A DNA stretch of 64,000 nucleotides from an uncultured Prevotella sp. (GTDB lineage: Bacteria > Bacteroidota > Bacteroidia > Bacteroidales > Bacteroidaceae), in assembly GCA_947170725.1 (NCBI GenBank), contig CAMVUM010000010.1:1-64000 (forward strand). Direction: 5' to 3'. Positions 25,503 through 35,024 of this stretch are shown piece by piece. The notes beneath the pieces were generated by a model. That model ran no database searches and had not been told where the DNA came from. It saw nothing but the letters and a program-made list of their open reading frames with translations. The position numbers and the translations under genes were made by a program. Position 1 is the stretch's first letter, and each line of letters starts with the position of its first letter.

Positions 25503-27608
25503 ATGATTGTTTGCATAGCAGAGAAACCAAGCGTGGCGCGTGACATCGCCCGCATCATAGGAGCGACGGCGTCGAAAGACGGCTATATGGAAGGCAACGG
25601 CTATCAGGTGACGTGGACCTTCGGTCATCTGTGTACGCTGAAAGAGCCTGACGACTATACGCAGGTGTGGAAACGGTGGACGCTGAGCGCGCTGCCCATG
25701 ATTCCCCAACGCTTCGGTATAAAACTCATTGAAGACCAAGGCATCAAACGCCAGTTCGCTGTCATAGAACGCCTCATGCAGGCCGCCGACGGTATAATAA
25801 ACTGCGGTGACGCCGGCCAAGAAGGTGAGCTCATCCAGCGATGGGTCATGCAGAAGGCCGGGGCAAAATGTCCCGTGAGGCGTCTGTGGATTTCGTCAAT
25901 GACGGACGAGGCCATACGCGAGGGATTCAACAAGCTCAAAGACCAGAAGGAATATCAGCCGCTCTATCTCGCAGGCCTGAGCCGGGCCATCGGCGACTGG
26001 CTGCTGGGAATGAACGCTACGCGGCTCTACACGCTGAAATACGGTCAGAACCGTCAGGTGCTCAGCATCGGCCGGGTTCAGACGCCTACGCTCGCGCTGA
26101 TTGTCAACCGCCAGAAGGAAATAGAGAATTTCAAGCCCGAACCCTACTGGATTCTGTCGACGGTCTATCGCGACACTACGTTCACAGCCACGAAGGGCAA
26201 GTTCCAGTCGAAGGAGGAGGGCGAACAGTCGTTTGCCACCATCGCCGACAAGCCGTTCAACGTGACAGACGTCCAGAAGAAGAACGGAACCGAAGCCCCG
26301 CCACATCTCTATGACCTGACCTCGCTGCAAGTAGATTGCAACAGGAAGTTCTCTATGAGCGCCGAAATGACGCTCAACACGATTCAGAGTCTCTACGAGA
26401 AGAAGCTGACGACATATCCGCGTGTGGACACCCAGTTCCTCAGCGACGACATCTACCCGAAGTGTGACGCGACGCTGCGCGGACTGCGCGGATATGAACA
26501 ACTGACACAGCCGCTCGTAGGAACGAAGCTGAAGAAATCAAAGAAGGTCTTCGACTCATCGAAAGTGACCGACCACCATGCCATCATACCTACCGGCGTG
26601 CCGGCAATGAACCTCACCGACATGGAACGCCATGTCTACGATCTGGTCACGCGGCGCTTCATCAGCGTGTTCTATCCCGACTGCAAGTTCGCCACTACAA
26701 CTGTCCTGGGAAAAGTCGAGGACGTTGAGTTCAAGGTGACGGGAAAAACCATACTCGACGCCGGATGGCGCACAATCTACGCTAAAGACGTCAAGAGCCA
26801 GGCCGAAGAGGAAGAAACGAAGAAGGACGACGAGGAACGGACGCTGCCGCCGTTTGTCAAGGGTGAGAGCGGACCGCACGCACCATGTCTGACGGAGAAA
26901 TGGACAACACCGCCGAAGTTCTATACTGAGGCCCTGCTGCTGCGGGCAATGGAGACGGCGGGAAAATTCGTGGAGGACGAAGAACTGCGCGCCGCACTGA
27001 AGGAAAACGGCATCGGACGCCCGTCGTCACGCGCCAGCATCATCGAAACGCTCTTCAAACGCCACTATATCAAGCGCGAGCGGAAGAACCTCATCGCCAC
27101 ACCGACAGGCATCGAGCTGATAGACATCATACGTGAAGACTTGCTGAAGAGCTGCGAACTGACGGGTATATGGGAGAAGAAGCTGCGCGACATCGAACGC
27201 GGAAAATACGACCCGGCTATGTTCGTAGAGGAACTAAAACATCAGGTCACCGCCATCGTGTCCGATGTGATGGGCGACAGCACCGCCAGACGCATAACGA
27301 TAACTACGGAGGAGGACCTGAAGAAGAAAATGGCGCCGAAAGCGAAAACGGCGGCGAAAACAACGACAAAGACTGCAACAAAGACTGCAAAGCCCAAAGC
27401 TGCCAAAAACGCCCAGGATTCTCATGAGGCACAGCCTTCACTGTCTCCCATGGCCCCACAGTCTTCAAATTCACCCCTACCCTCCCAAGAAAGCCACATC
27501 ATCCACCCGACAGCCTGCCCCATCTGCGGCGCCCCTGTCATCAAAGGCAAGACGGCATACGGATGTTCCCGCTGGAAAGAGGGCTGCACATGGCGACAGC
27601 CGTTCTGA
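25503..27608 (+). CDS. topB: DNA topoisomerase III (type IA)
   Basis: 701 residues. The Toprim domain starts with MIVCIAEKPSVARDIA (Glu7) and includes NCGDAGQEGELIQ (Asp103, Glu107 region). The catalytic Tyr305 lies in LTTYPRVDTQF. A Lys/Ala/Thr-rich linker at about 605-635 (about 10 lysines) leads to a zinc-ribbon-like end with CPICGAPV, CSRW and CTW. It decatenates and relaxes negatively supercoiled DNA. Bacteroidetes often carry several topB copies, some on conjugative elements; no conjugation genes are seen here. The start at 25503 follows the hairpin and gives the canonical N-terminus. Confidence 0.93.
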   Translation: MIVCIAEKPSVARDIARIIGATASKDGYMEGNGYQVTWTFGHLCTLKEPDDYTQVWKRWTLSALPMIPQRFGIKLIEDQGIKRQFAVIERLMQAADGIINCGDAGQEGELIQRWVMQKAGAKCPVRRLWISSMTDEAIREGFNKLKDQKEYQPLYLAGLSRAIGDWLLGMNATRLYTLKYGQNRQVLSIGRVQTPTLALIVNRQKEIENFKPEPYWILSTVYRDTTFTATKGKFQSKEEGEQSFATIADKPFNVTDVQKKNGTEAPPHLYDLTSLQVDCNRKFSMSAEMTLNTIQSLYEKKLTTYPRVDTQFLSDDIYPKCDATLRGLRGYEQLTQPLVGTKLKKSKKVFDSSKVTDHHAIIPTGVPAMNLTDMERHVYDLVTRRFISVFYPDCKFATTTVLGKVEDVEFKVTGKTILDAGWRTIYAKDVKSQAEEEETKKDDEERTLPPFVKGESGPHAPCLTEKWTTPPKFYTEALLLRAMETAGKFVEDEELRAALKENGIGRPSSRASIIETLFKRHYIKRERKNLIATPTGIELIDIIREDLLKSCELTGIWEKKLRDIERGKYDPAMFVEELKHQVTAIVSDVMGDSTARRITITTEEDLKKKMAPKAKTAAKTTTKTATKTAKPKAAKNAQDSHEAQPSLSPMAPQSSNSPLPSQESHIIHPTACPICGAPVIKGKTAYGCSRWKEGCTWRQPF

Positions 27609-27636
27609 AACAACATACACACATATATATATAACA

Positions 27637-27678
27637 GCAAATAGCCCTGTTACCTTCATCGGTAACAGGGCTATTTGC
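27637..27678. terminator. Terminator between topB and convergent secreted-protein gene
   Basis: A perfect 18-bp stem (27637-27654 with 27661-27678) has a 6-nt loop TTCATC. It starts 28 nt after the topB stop. The plus-strand side continues CTTTATTATC. Confidence 0.8.
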
Positions 27679-27769
27679 CTTTATTATCAAACACTCACCC
27701 GACAAAAACATATCCGGCTCCCTCACTTCGGGAGGCTTGGGATGGGTTTCGGGGCGGGGTTTTTCTTTC

Positions 27770-30700
27770 TTACTTCACAATCACCTTGCGGATTGTTCCG
27801 TCGCTCATGCGGATGATATTGATTCCCTTGACGGGAGCCGTTATCGTCTGGCCGGCGGCGTTGTAACGTACGACCTCGGTTGCGTTGCTGTCGGAAGCAA
27901 TAACGCCCTCTATGCCGGAAGCATCGGTAATCTTCGCCTTGGCCACATTGATGACAGCACCGGTGTTGGCATCAATCATCATACATACGACACTACTGTT
28001 ATATATATCGCTGACTGCGGGCTTCTGGAACTCGATGTTGGCCTTATAGGTCTCACCGCTGGTAATGGTAGCCGGTATGTAGCCTGTCGTTCCGAAATAT
28101 GAACCGACCTGAGCGCGCACCACGTCGTTGTGTGTATATACGACATACTCCTGACCGAGCGTGCCGCCCTTGCCCCATTCGCCGAGTCCTTCGCCTTCGT
28201 CATTGTAATGGTAGTTGTGCTGATAGCCAGGCAGACCGTCTTCGGTGATGATGAGGAAGAGACCGATGTTCTGCTTCTGCAGGTTCATGGCGAACTTAGT
28301 CACTGCCTTTGCCGTGACCATCTGCGATGCCTCGTCGAAGCTGGCAACGACGTCAAGGTTAGCGTCGGCGTCAGTGTCAAACTCTGCCTGCACGAGGTCA
28401 AACCAGCAGTCGCCAAGCGGTGATGTAAAGCTGTATGATGTGCGGCCGGCTATGATGCTGGCGTATGTGGGTGAACCGATTATCTCACCACGCTGAACCT
28501 TGGCCGACGGTGCTCCAGCCAATCCTAAGAACTGGTTGACGTATGAAGACATGCCGCTCTCGTAGTTGTCGCCGGTATAGACATGATAACCTGCAAGAAT
28601 CACCTTGTCGCCGTAGATGCGCTCAAGATTCTCCCATGCGAGATGGCCGCGGGGACAGTTACCGCAATCCTGACCGGTCATCTCCTCGACTATAACGCGC
28701 TTGACGGGCTGGAAAGCGAGATTCTTGACGGTATAGCGGATGGTGTCGAACTTGTCGTCGAGCTGAACACGGAGGGCGAAAGAGTTGATTTCACCTACAG
28801 TGACAGGCAGTTCCTTGGCGAAAGAGAAGTTGTAGCGGTCGCCCTTCTTCAGCGACAGTCCGCTCTCGGAAATCTCGTCAACAATGTTGTTGGCAGCATC
28901 AAGCAGCTTGATGTTGACCGTGGTGAATGTCTGTGTATCGGCATTGGCAATCACGCGGCCCTCAATCTTATGGCCGGTCTTGCCTACAACAGTTGTTGCG
29001 GAAGTCAGGGCTGTGAGGAAACCGTTGTCACGGATAACCTTGATATTGTCCACGAAGACGATGCTCTGGTCCTCGTTCTCGTTAACGAAAGCCACATAGA
29101 TGTTCTTGCCGGCATACTTGTCCAACGGGAATGAGTAGGTAGTCCAGTCGCCTTCGAGATTATCCTCGCTCTTGCCAGGCAACACAACCTCGTCCATAAC
29201 AACCTCACCATTGGCGCGTATCGCGTCTACCTCGTCCTTGGTGAGATAGTTAATACTCTTATCAGAAGCATATACGATGACTTTCAGCTTGTCCTTTTTG
29301 TAGAAACGGAAGCCCTGGCTCTGGAACTCCAAACGGCACTTGGCATCGGGAATATATATCTGAGGAGTCATCATCCAGTCGTCAGACTTTCCTGCAGGAC
29401 TATAGGCCGATGTGGAACCGGCAGCAATATCAGTTGAGTTGGCATCTAACAGGGGAACCCAAGGATAGTTGTTGCCATCGATGAAGTCGTAATCCTTCAT
29501 TTCAGCAGTGGGCGTGTTGTGGTCGCCCTCATAAAGCAGCATACCGGTCAAGCCGTTGGCGAAGTCCTCCTTATACATCAGGGTGTCGTCGGCCATGATG
29601 ATGCGTTCATACTGACCGTCATAGCTGAGTTCATAACGCTGGTTGGCATTGTCGCCATTGACGTCTGTCACAGAACCGGCATTAAGCACAACCTTATAGC
29701 TGGTGTTGAGGAAGAGATATTGGGTGGTTTCTGAATAGATGAGCATCTGGTTGTCCTTGACTGCCACGCTAAGATCAGCCAAAGCCACATCTTCGCCACT
29801 GCGGTAGAGTGCGGCAGAAGCATTTTCGGTCAGAGCGATGTTGGTGTCGAACGTGAGTAATACCGGATTGGTGGTAGCGTTGAGCTGTGAAACGCCGCTG
29901 CCGTTCTCGGGAGATGCAGCGACAACGCTGACAGGAACCTCACCGCGGCCCACATAGGTGAGCGTTATATCCTCATTGGTGCGTGTTTCGTCGGCCTTGA
30001 GAGCGATGGCTCCCGCAGGAATGGTGAGAGTGTATTTCTTTCCGTCTTCAAGAGAGAATGTGCGGAAACCCACTGTCACGGTCTTTGCAGAAGTTGAACT
30101 TGTGGCAAACGACAAGACGCGGCCCGGAGAGACTCCGCTCTCGTCAACAAACTTGATATCGCTCGGGCTTCCCTTGATCACAACGTCGCGGGGGAATGTC
30201 ACAGTGACGGTTTTCATCTTCGAGAAAGACGCACCGGAGGCCGGAGTCACAGTGTAGTTGCCGAGCATATTTACCTTGGCTGCAGCCTCGGCAAGTGTCT
30301 CGTTCATCTGAAGCGTATAGCTTATGTTTGGATTGGGGAAGGCGGCCAGCACCTTTCCGTCGCCCGACACGGCCATACACGTTCCGGTGTTGTCGAAGCT
30401 CGATTTTGCATAGAAGTCCATGCCGTAGGCGCTCTTCAGCAATTCGTCCAGTGCATACCAGAACTTTCCGGAGTGTACATAGAGGGAACGTACGGGAGTT
30501 CCGCTCGGCGTTGCTCCATATACAACACCGTTGTTGTCAACGACGAAATAGTCGATATCACGAATATCCTGATCCTCGAAAAACTCTACTTCCTTCGTTT
30601 CGATGTTATAGAGGAACGGCACCGACGTTTCGTCCATCTCACCTTTCTGCATGGAAGCTGTACCGGCAAGCCACTTTCCGTTGGGACTGAACACACCGTC

Positions 30701-31450
30701 TGCGGCCAGCATAAGCGGAGCCCACGGTGTTCCGTCGGCATTGAAACCTATCTGCGAATAAGTGCAGGTCTGACGGTCGTAGATGAAGTCAAGCGTATTC
30801 CATGTGTAGCTGAAGTCCACCGTTCCCAAGATATAACGGCCGTCAGCCGAGATACTGGTGTAGCGGACCATACGCGCGGTCTCGTTGGCCTGGCCGACAG
30901 TGGGACGTCCAGGAGTCTCTACTATCTGCATGGTGGTGAGGTCCCACATCATTGGATATTCTCCATAGCTCTCGGCACCTCCAAGATAACTGTACATTAG
31001 ACCTACGGCAAACCGGCCATCCGGAGTAACGGAGTTTATACGTCCTTCTTTCCATCCGGCAGGAATTGGAAGGTTGGTCCATCCGGCTGCCTTGCTCCAG
31101 ATGGCAGGCACACCATTATAGGAACCGACAGCAATTCCATCGTCGGTCACGTCGCAGGCTGTACACTCCAACGGTAATTCCATGTCACTCTCGAGACCAA
31201 TCGCTTTTACTTCACCTGTCTGCACATTGGTCAGACGGGCGTTGGTGTAGCGTGAGCCATCTGTCGGGCTTGAGCCGTAGGACACCATCCAAATTCCGTT
31301 GTCAGAGAGCGACTGCACACACGACTGGTCACGGAAATCGTAGACATTCAGCTTCGGCTCGGCCACTGTCTGTGCATGGAGATGCCCGCAGACAAGCGAT
31401 GAAGCTCCTACGACAGCCATGAATAGCGTTTTCAGATTGTTTCTAATCAT
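27770..31450 (-). CDS. Large T9SS-secreted protein with Omp28-like thioredoxin-fold domain
   Basis: 1226 residues with a signal peptide (about 1-26). The N-terminal 400 residues look like a beta-propeller (VTPDGRFAVG, SPNGKWLAGTA, SGDGKVLAAF). Two SbsA/Big-type Ig-like domains follow, at about 400-630. A cleaved-adhesin/choice-of-anchor-J domain lies at about 670-800 (SDDWMMTPQIYIP). An Omp28-like domain follows with CGNC near residue 930 in VEEMTGQDCGNCPRGHLAW. The last 75 residues form a T9SS type A sorting domain ending RYNAAGQTI and TIRKVIVK. It should be exported by T9SS and surface-attached. Its neighbour upstream is another sorting-domain protein. Confidence 0.8.
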   Translation of the reverse strand: MIRNNLKTLFMAVVGASSLVCGHLHAQTVAEPKLNVYDFRDQSCVQSLSDNGIWMVSYGSSPTDGSRYTNARLTNVQTGEVKAIGLESDMELPLECTACDVTDDGIAVGSYNGVPAIWSKAAGWTNLPIPAGWKEGRINSVTPDGRFAVGLMYSYLGGAESYGEYPMMWDLTTMQIVETPGRPTVGQANETARMVRYTSISADGRYILGTVDFSYTWNTLDFIYDRQTCTYSQIGFNADGTPWAPLMLAADGVFSPNGKWLAGTASMQKGEMDETSVPFLYNIETKEVEFFEDQDIRDIDYFVVDNNGVVYGATPSGTPVRSLYVHSGKFWYALDELLKSAYGMDFYAKSSFDNTGTCMAVSGDGKVLAAFPNPNISYTLQMNETLAEAAAKVNMLGNYTVTPASGASFSKMKTVTVTFPRDVVIKGSPSDIKFVDESGVSPGRVLSFATSSTSAKTVTVGFRTFSLEDGKKYTLTIPAGAIALKADETRTNEDITLTYVGRGEVPVSVVAASPENGSGVSQLNATTNPVLLTFDTNIALTENASAALYRSGEDVALADLSVAVKDNQMLIYSETTQYLFLNTSYKVVLNAGSVTDVNGDNANQRYELSYDGQYERIIMADDTLMYKEDFANGLTGMLLYEGDHNTPTAEMKDYDFIDGNNYPWVPLLDANSTDIAAGSTSAYSPAGKSDDWMMTPQIYIPDAKCRLEFQSQGFRFYKKDKLKVIVYASDKSINYLTKDEVDAIRANGEVVMDEVVLPGKSEDNLEGDWTTYSFPLDKYAGKNIYVAFVNENEDQSIVFVDNIKVIRDNGFLTALTSATTVVGKTGHKIEGRVIANADTQTFTTVNIKLLDAANNIVDEISESGLSLKKGDRYNFSFAKELPVTVGEINSFALRVQLDDKFDTIRYTVKNLAFQPVKRVIVEEMTGQDCGNCPRGHLAWENLERIYGDKVILAGYHVYTGDNYESGMSSYVNQFLGLAGAPSAKVQRGEIIGSPTYASIIAGRTSYSFTSPLGDCWFDLVQAEFDTDADANLDVVASFDEASQMVTAKAVTKFAMNLQKQNIGLFLIITEDGLPGYQHNYHYNDEGEGLGEWGKGGTLGQEYVVYTHNDVVRAQVGSYFGTTGYIPATITSGETYKANIEFQKPAVSDIYNSSVVCMMIDANTGAVINVAKAKITDASGIEGVIASDSNATEVVRYNAAGQTITAPVKGINIIRMSDGTIRKVIVK

Positions 31451-31497
31451 ACTTCTGTTTGTTACTGGTTTTTTATTATTGTATATATTCTTTTATT

Positions 31498-31540
31498 TAA
31501 CCGACAATGGCCCACAATGATTGTGGGCCTTTGTCGGTTA
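31498..31540. terminator. Hairpin between the two large secreted-protein genes
   Basis: TAACCGACAA and TTGTCGGTTA enclose, after one T-T mismatch, GGCCCAC and GTGGGCC around a 7-nt loop. It lies 38 nt after the stop of the 1038-residue gene (minus strand) and is likely its terminator. The second gene would then need its own promoter, which I could not identify. Confidence 0.7.
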
Positions 31541-31577
31541 GTGATTTCCTTTCAATAAGAAGGAATGACCGCGGTCA

Positions 31578-34500
31578 TTATTTGATGATAACCTTCTTGC
31601 CGTTGATGACATACATACCCTTGGCGAGTTTGCCTACAGCCTCCGCATCAGCATTCTTCAGGAGCTGTGTTCCGTTTATGCTGTAGACGTTAACCTTACC
31701 ACCCTCAGCTGAAACGAGGCTGTTGATACCGTCGGTTCCGATGACATATACGAAGACAAGGTCTGTCTCGTTGATGTTGGCGTCATCGTCATCGTATGTC
31801 AGCGCACCTGCCGGGATGGTCAGAGTATAAGTACCGTTAGCTGTTATAGCTCCGCCAGAAAGAACGATTGTTATCACGTTCCAATCCGGTATGCTAAAAT
31901 CAACCTCCAGAGTTGCTTCATAGCTGTTGCCAGCATTGTCAACCAGAGTAGGTTCACTTGTATATGTCTTGTTTACGCTGCTGTTGTTGGGCAGTGTGAC
32001 GATTATCTTGGCCGGAATCTCACTTACGGTACCGGGAGCAGGAGTCAGCTCGACTACAAGCGGTCCTGCCTGAGCCTTGATTTCGTATGTAACGGTGGCT
32101 GCCTTGCTGAGGCCGCCTTCAAACTGCTCACCGAGATTGAAGAAGCCGGCAGGAACGCTCACTCTATATACGCCGGGAGTTGTTATCGCTTCGGCCAGAG
32201 TTATAGTTGCGCTGATATCGGGTCCCCATTCATTGTTCGGATCGGGAGTATAAACGACATCGTCTTTTGTAAATTCAGCAACAACCTGTCCACCTGCTGA
32301 CATATTATATATCATTATCTTCTCAGTGATGAGCCAGTTTGGCGTTATCGCCTTGCCTCCGTATGAGAATGTGATGGTGCTGATGCTCTCCAGAACAGAC
32401 TCGTCAGCGGGAGAAACCTCTATCTCCGGCTTGTTGTACTCAGACACGAAGTTGAGCTGGAACCATACGCCGTCCTCATTGCCGAGGACTATTCCTTGGC
32501 CGTTTTGCGTCTTGTAGAGTGCGCGTCCTTCGTCGTCTTTTGCAAAGACGTTGACGTTGAAGTCAGAGAATTCACTGAGAACATAGGCGGGAACAGTGAT
32601 TGTCCATGCCGTGCGATCGTCGTTGGGCTCTACCTCACAGTCCATGCTCGTGCCGCTACCGGTGTTGACAATAGCAGTTATTGTCACGGGAGCACTGAAC
32701 TCTATCGTGCGCTTGTTGTCCTCTACTGAGGTGAGCACGAAATCCTTCGTGATATCAGTCAACATGACTACGTCGCTGTAGACGTAAGGCTTCTTTGCGC
32801 CATGGATAATGAACTCGGCTTCACCGACAGTCGGTTCAGCTCCACCTCTCTTTTCGGCCTCATTGCGCCATGCCTTGAGCGAGAATCTGTAGTCCTTGCC
32901 ATCTTCTAAGCCCTCGTTGTACCAAGAGATGGAGTATCCGTTCTCCTGCGGGCCCATGAGATAGCTGGAATTAATGAAATCGTTGATGGGATCGTCAACA
33001 CCTCTGATTTCATATTCGGCATAACCGATTTCTCCATCCTTGTTGGTCTTGAGTGTTGAAGTCGTTCCGAATGTGAGAGTGGCGATTGTTCCTTCTATCA
33101 TATTGACATCACCGTCTTCGCTGTGCCAAATCATGCTCTCTATGGTGAAAGCGCCGGCAGTGCGGCCGGTTGTGGCGAATGTCTTTGTAAATTCGGCGAA
33201 TGCCGTGGGGGCTATATCAGGTGTGAGTCCGTCAGGACGCTCAACACCAACAAGCGATACCACCACCTCCGTGCCGGCGTCAATCGAAACGTTCGGAACG
33301 GGAATCAGGATAATGTTTGCATTTTCATCGTTGTCATCTTTCATGATGGTCAGTTCTTCATAACTGATGTTCCGGACTTTTTCCACACCGCCACTGACAT
33401 ACTTTATCTCGGCTCCGGTGAAGGTTGCCTTATAATTTGCCGGCTCACTAATCCAAAGTTCTATGTTGTTTGTCTCTTCGCCGATAACATCAGACACTCC
33501 GCCGATTGTGTTCCAGTCGAAAATTGGGGCATAGTCCACCTCCTCGAAGTTATACTGATATGCGAACGAGCCGAGGTTTCCGGAACCATTGCCGTAGGCG
33601 TAGTTTCCGTCCATGTCCCTTACGTTGTTGATACTGAGTGTGATGATACCATAGTTTGTTCCTGAAGTCACCATATCCGCGGCACGACGCAGCTTGTTCT
33701 TGAGATTGACCAAAAGCGTGTTGCCTGTAAGTGCTGTAGGGATGATTGTCTCCGAATATGATTCACCCGGATCTTCAGCCTCGATATTTCCGTAGGTCAG
33801 CGAGACCGTCGGTCTCATACCCTCTGACATATTGATTTCACCGTTGAACGTGAGCGACACTATACCGGAATTATCGTCAGACATGTAGTAAGACTTGAAG
33901 ACCGGCATTGCGGGATTGCCTTGTGGGGTATTTGCTGTGTTTACAATCTGGAGCGGCATCTTGCCTGCCTTGTATGTCAGCTCGATAATGCCTGTACCGT
34001 TGTATAGCTTGGTGACATCAGCCGCAGGGGCAACGTTGTTGAACTTTAATCTGATGTCGTCGCCTTCCTTCAAACGTCCGTCATTGTAGAACTGATTGAG
34101 TATATCTTTTATGTCGATACTCACGTATGCACCATGAACATTGGCCGAAACAGACTCTACGCCCTTACCTGCTGTCAGCTCAACCAAACCGATGCGTACG
34201 TTCTGATTGAACGTCATGTCCACTATACCGTAGCCGGCGTTAAACTGGCTTCCGTCAGCGGGAGACAGATCCTTAAGTTCGAGCGGTTCGACCTCAGTGA
34301 GGAACTTGACGAGCATATCGGCAGCATTCATCACGAAGCTGTTACCTATATAATAGGTCTTTCCGCCTTCACACTCGAATGTATATGCTCTGTCACTATA
34401 ATCACCGTTGAACAAGGGAACAATAGCGTCATCCTGCGCTGAGAATGTGGCATCGGTATAAATAGCATAATTGGTGCCGCTCAAAGAGAACGTTCCGTCC

Positions 34501-34694
34501 GTTTGAGCCGTAAATATGCCATAGAATGACTTATAGGCATCCACATGATACGTCTGCCCGCTTTCGAATATCCACGGATCTTCGATTGTTCCTGAGCCCT
34601 CTGCATAAGCCGTTCCGACGCCGCCACAGACGAACATCATCACAAGCATCAATGCCTTGAGCACCTGATTCTTAAGTAAAAGTTTTGTTTGCAT
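31578..34694 (-). CDS. Large T9SS-secreted surface protein with Ig-like domains
   Basis: 1038 residues with a signal peptide (about 1-31). Most of the protein is built of repeated Ig-like beta domains, visible as recurring phrases such as SPADGSQFNAGYGIVDMTFN, VSLTFNGEINMSEG, VSPADESVLESISTITFSYG and TPAPGTVSEIPAKIIVTLP. The last 70 residues form a T9SS type A sorting domain: VNVYSINGTQLL, then LAKGMYVINGKKVIIK. No catalytic domain is recognised. It is probably an adhesin or structural cell-surface protein exported by the system whose parts are encoded in this window. Confidence 0.75.
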   Translation of the reverse strand: MQTKLLLKNQVLKALMLVMMFVCGGVGTAYAEGSGTIEDPWIFESGQTYHVDAYKSFYGIFTAQTDGTFSLSGTNYAIYTDATFSAQDDAIVPLFNGDYSDRAYTFECEGGKTYYIGNSFVMNAADMLVKFLTEVEPLELKDLSPADGSQFNAGYGIVDMTFNQNVRIGLVELTAGKGVESVSANVHGAYVSIDIKDILNQFYNDGRLKEGDDIRLKFNNVAPAADVTKLYNGTGIIELTYKAGKMPLQIVNTANTPQGNPAMPVFKSYYMSDDNSGIVSLTFNGEINMSEGMRPTVSLTYGNIEAEDPGESYSETIIPTALTGNTLLVNLKNKLRRAADMVTSGTNYGIITLSINNVRDMDGNYAYGNGSGNLGSFAYQYNFEEVDYAPIFDWNTIGGVSDVIGEETNNIELWISEPANYKATFTGAEIKYVSGGVEKVRNISYEELTIMKDDNDENANIILIPVPNVSIDAGTEVVVSLVGVERPDGLTPDIAPTAFAEFTKTFATTGRTAGAFTIESMIWHSEDGDVNMIEGTIATLTFGTTSTLKTNKDGEIGYAEYEIRGVDDPINDFINSSYLMGPQENGYSISWYNEGLEDGKDYRFSLKAWRNEAEKRGGAEPTVGEAEFIIHGAKKPYVYSDVVMLTDITKDFVLTSVEDNKRTIEFSAPVTITAIVNTGSGTSMDCEVEPNDDRTAWTITVPAYVLSEFSDFNVNVFAKDDEGRALYKTQNGQGIVLGNEDGVWFQLNFVSEYNKPEIEVSPADESVLESISTITFSYGGKAITPNWLITEKIMIYNMSAGGQVVAEFTKDDVVYTPDPNNEWGPDISATITLAEAITTPGVYRVSVPAGFFNLGEQFEGGLSKAATVTYEIKAQAGPLVVELTPAPGTVSEIPAKIIVTLPNNSSVNKTYTSEPTLVDNAGNSYEATLEVDFSIPDWNVITIVLSGGAITANGTYTLTIPAGALTYDDDDANINETDLVFVYVIGTDGINSLVSAEGGKVNVYSINGTQLLKNADAEAVGKLAKGMYVINGKKVIIK

Positions 34695-34766
34695 ATAAAA
34701 TATATAATTAATTAATGTATCTACATTAGTGATATTATACAGTCTGCCAGTTTTGCCTATCGCGAC

Positions 34767-34774
34767 AAAGGTAC
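34767..34774 (-). promoter_or_regulatory. -7 element of the 1038-residue secreted-protein gene
   Basis: Reads TACCTTTG on the minus strand, 72 nt before the ATG. No TTTG is present at -33. The rest of 34695-35024 is AT-rich and shows no gene; ATATAGGAATCC near 34945 and GGATTCCTGATATAT near 35007 could pair at long range. Confidence 0.5.
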
Positions 34775-35024
34775 GGATTATTTACGAAATTTAAGTCTTT
34801 AGCACCAACTTTTTTCGCTTTTTCATTAAAAAGTTTCACTTTCTATTATTGAATACATTCATTCTGAATTATTTATCAATATTCATACATCATTCCATGA
34901 CAATCCGTAACATTACGGGTAATGGCATACGGATGATTCAAAATATATAGGAATCCCTGTCTGTATGTCCAACTTTTTTATTCGTGCCTACGTAACAAAA
35001 ACTCCGGATTCCTGATATATTTGT

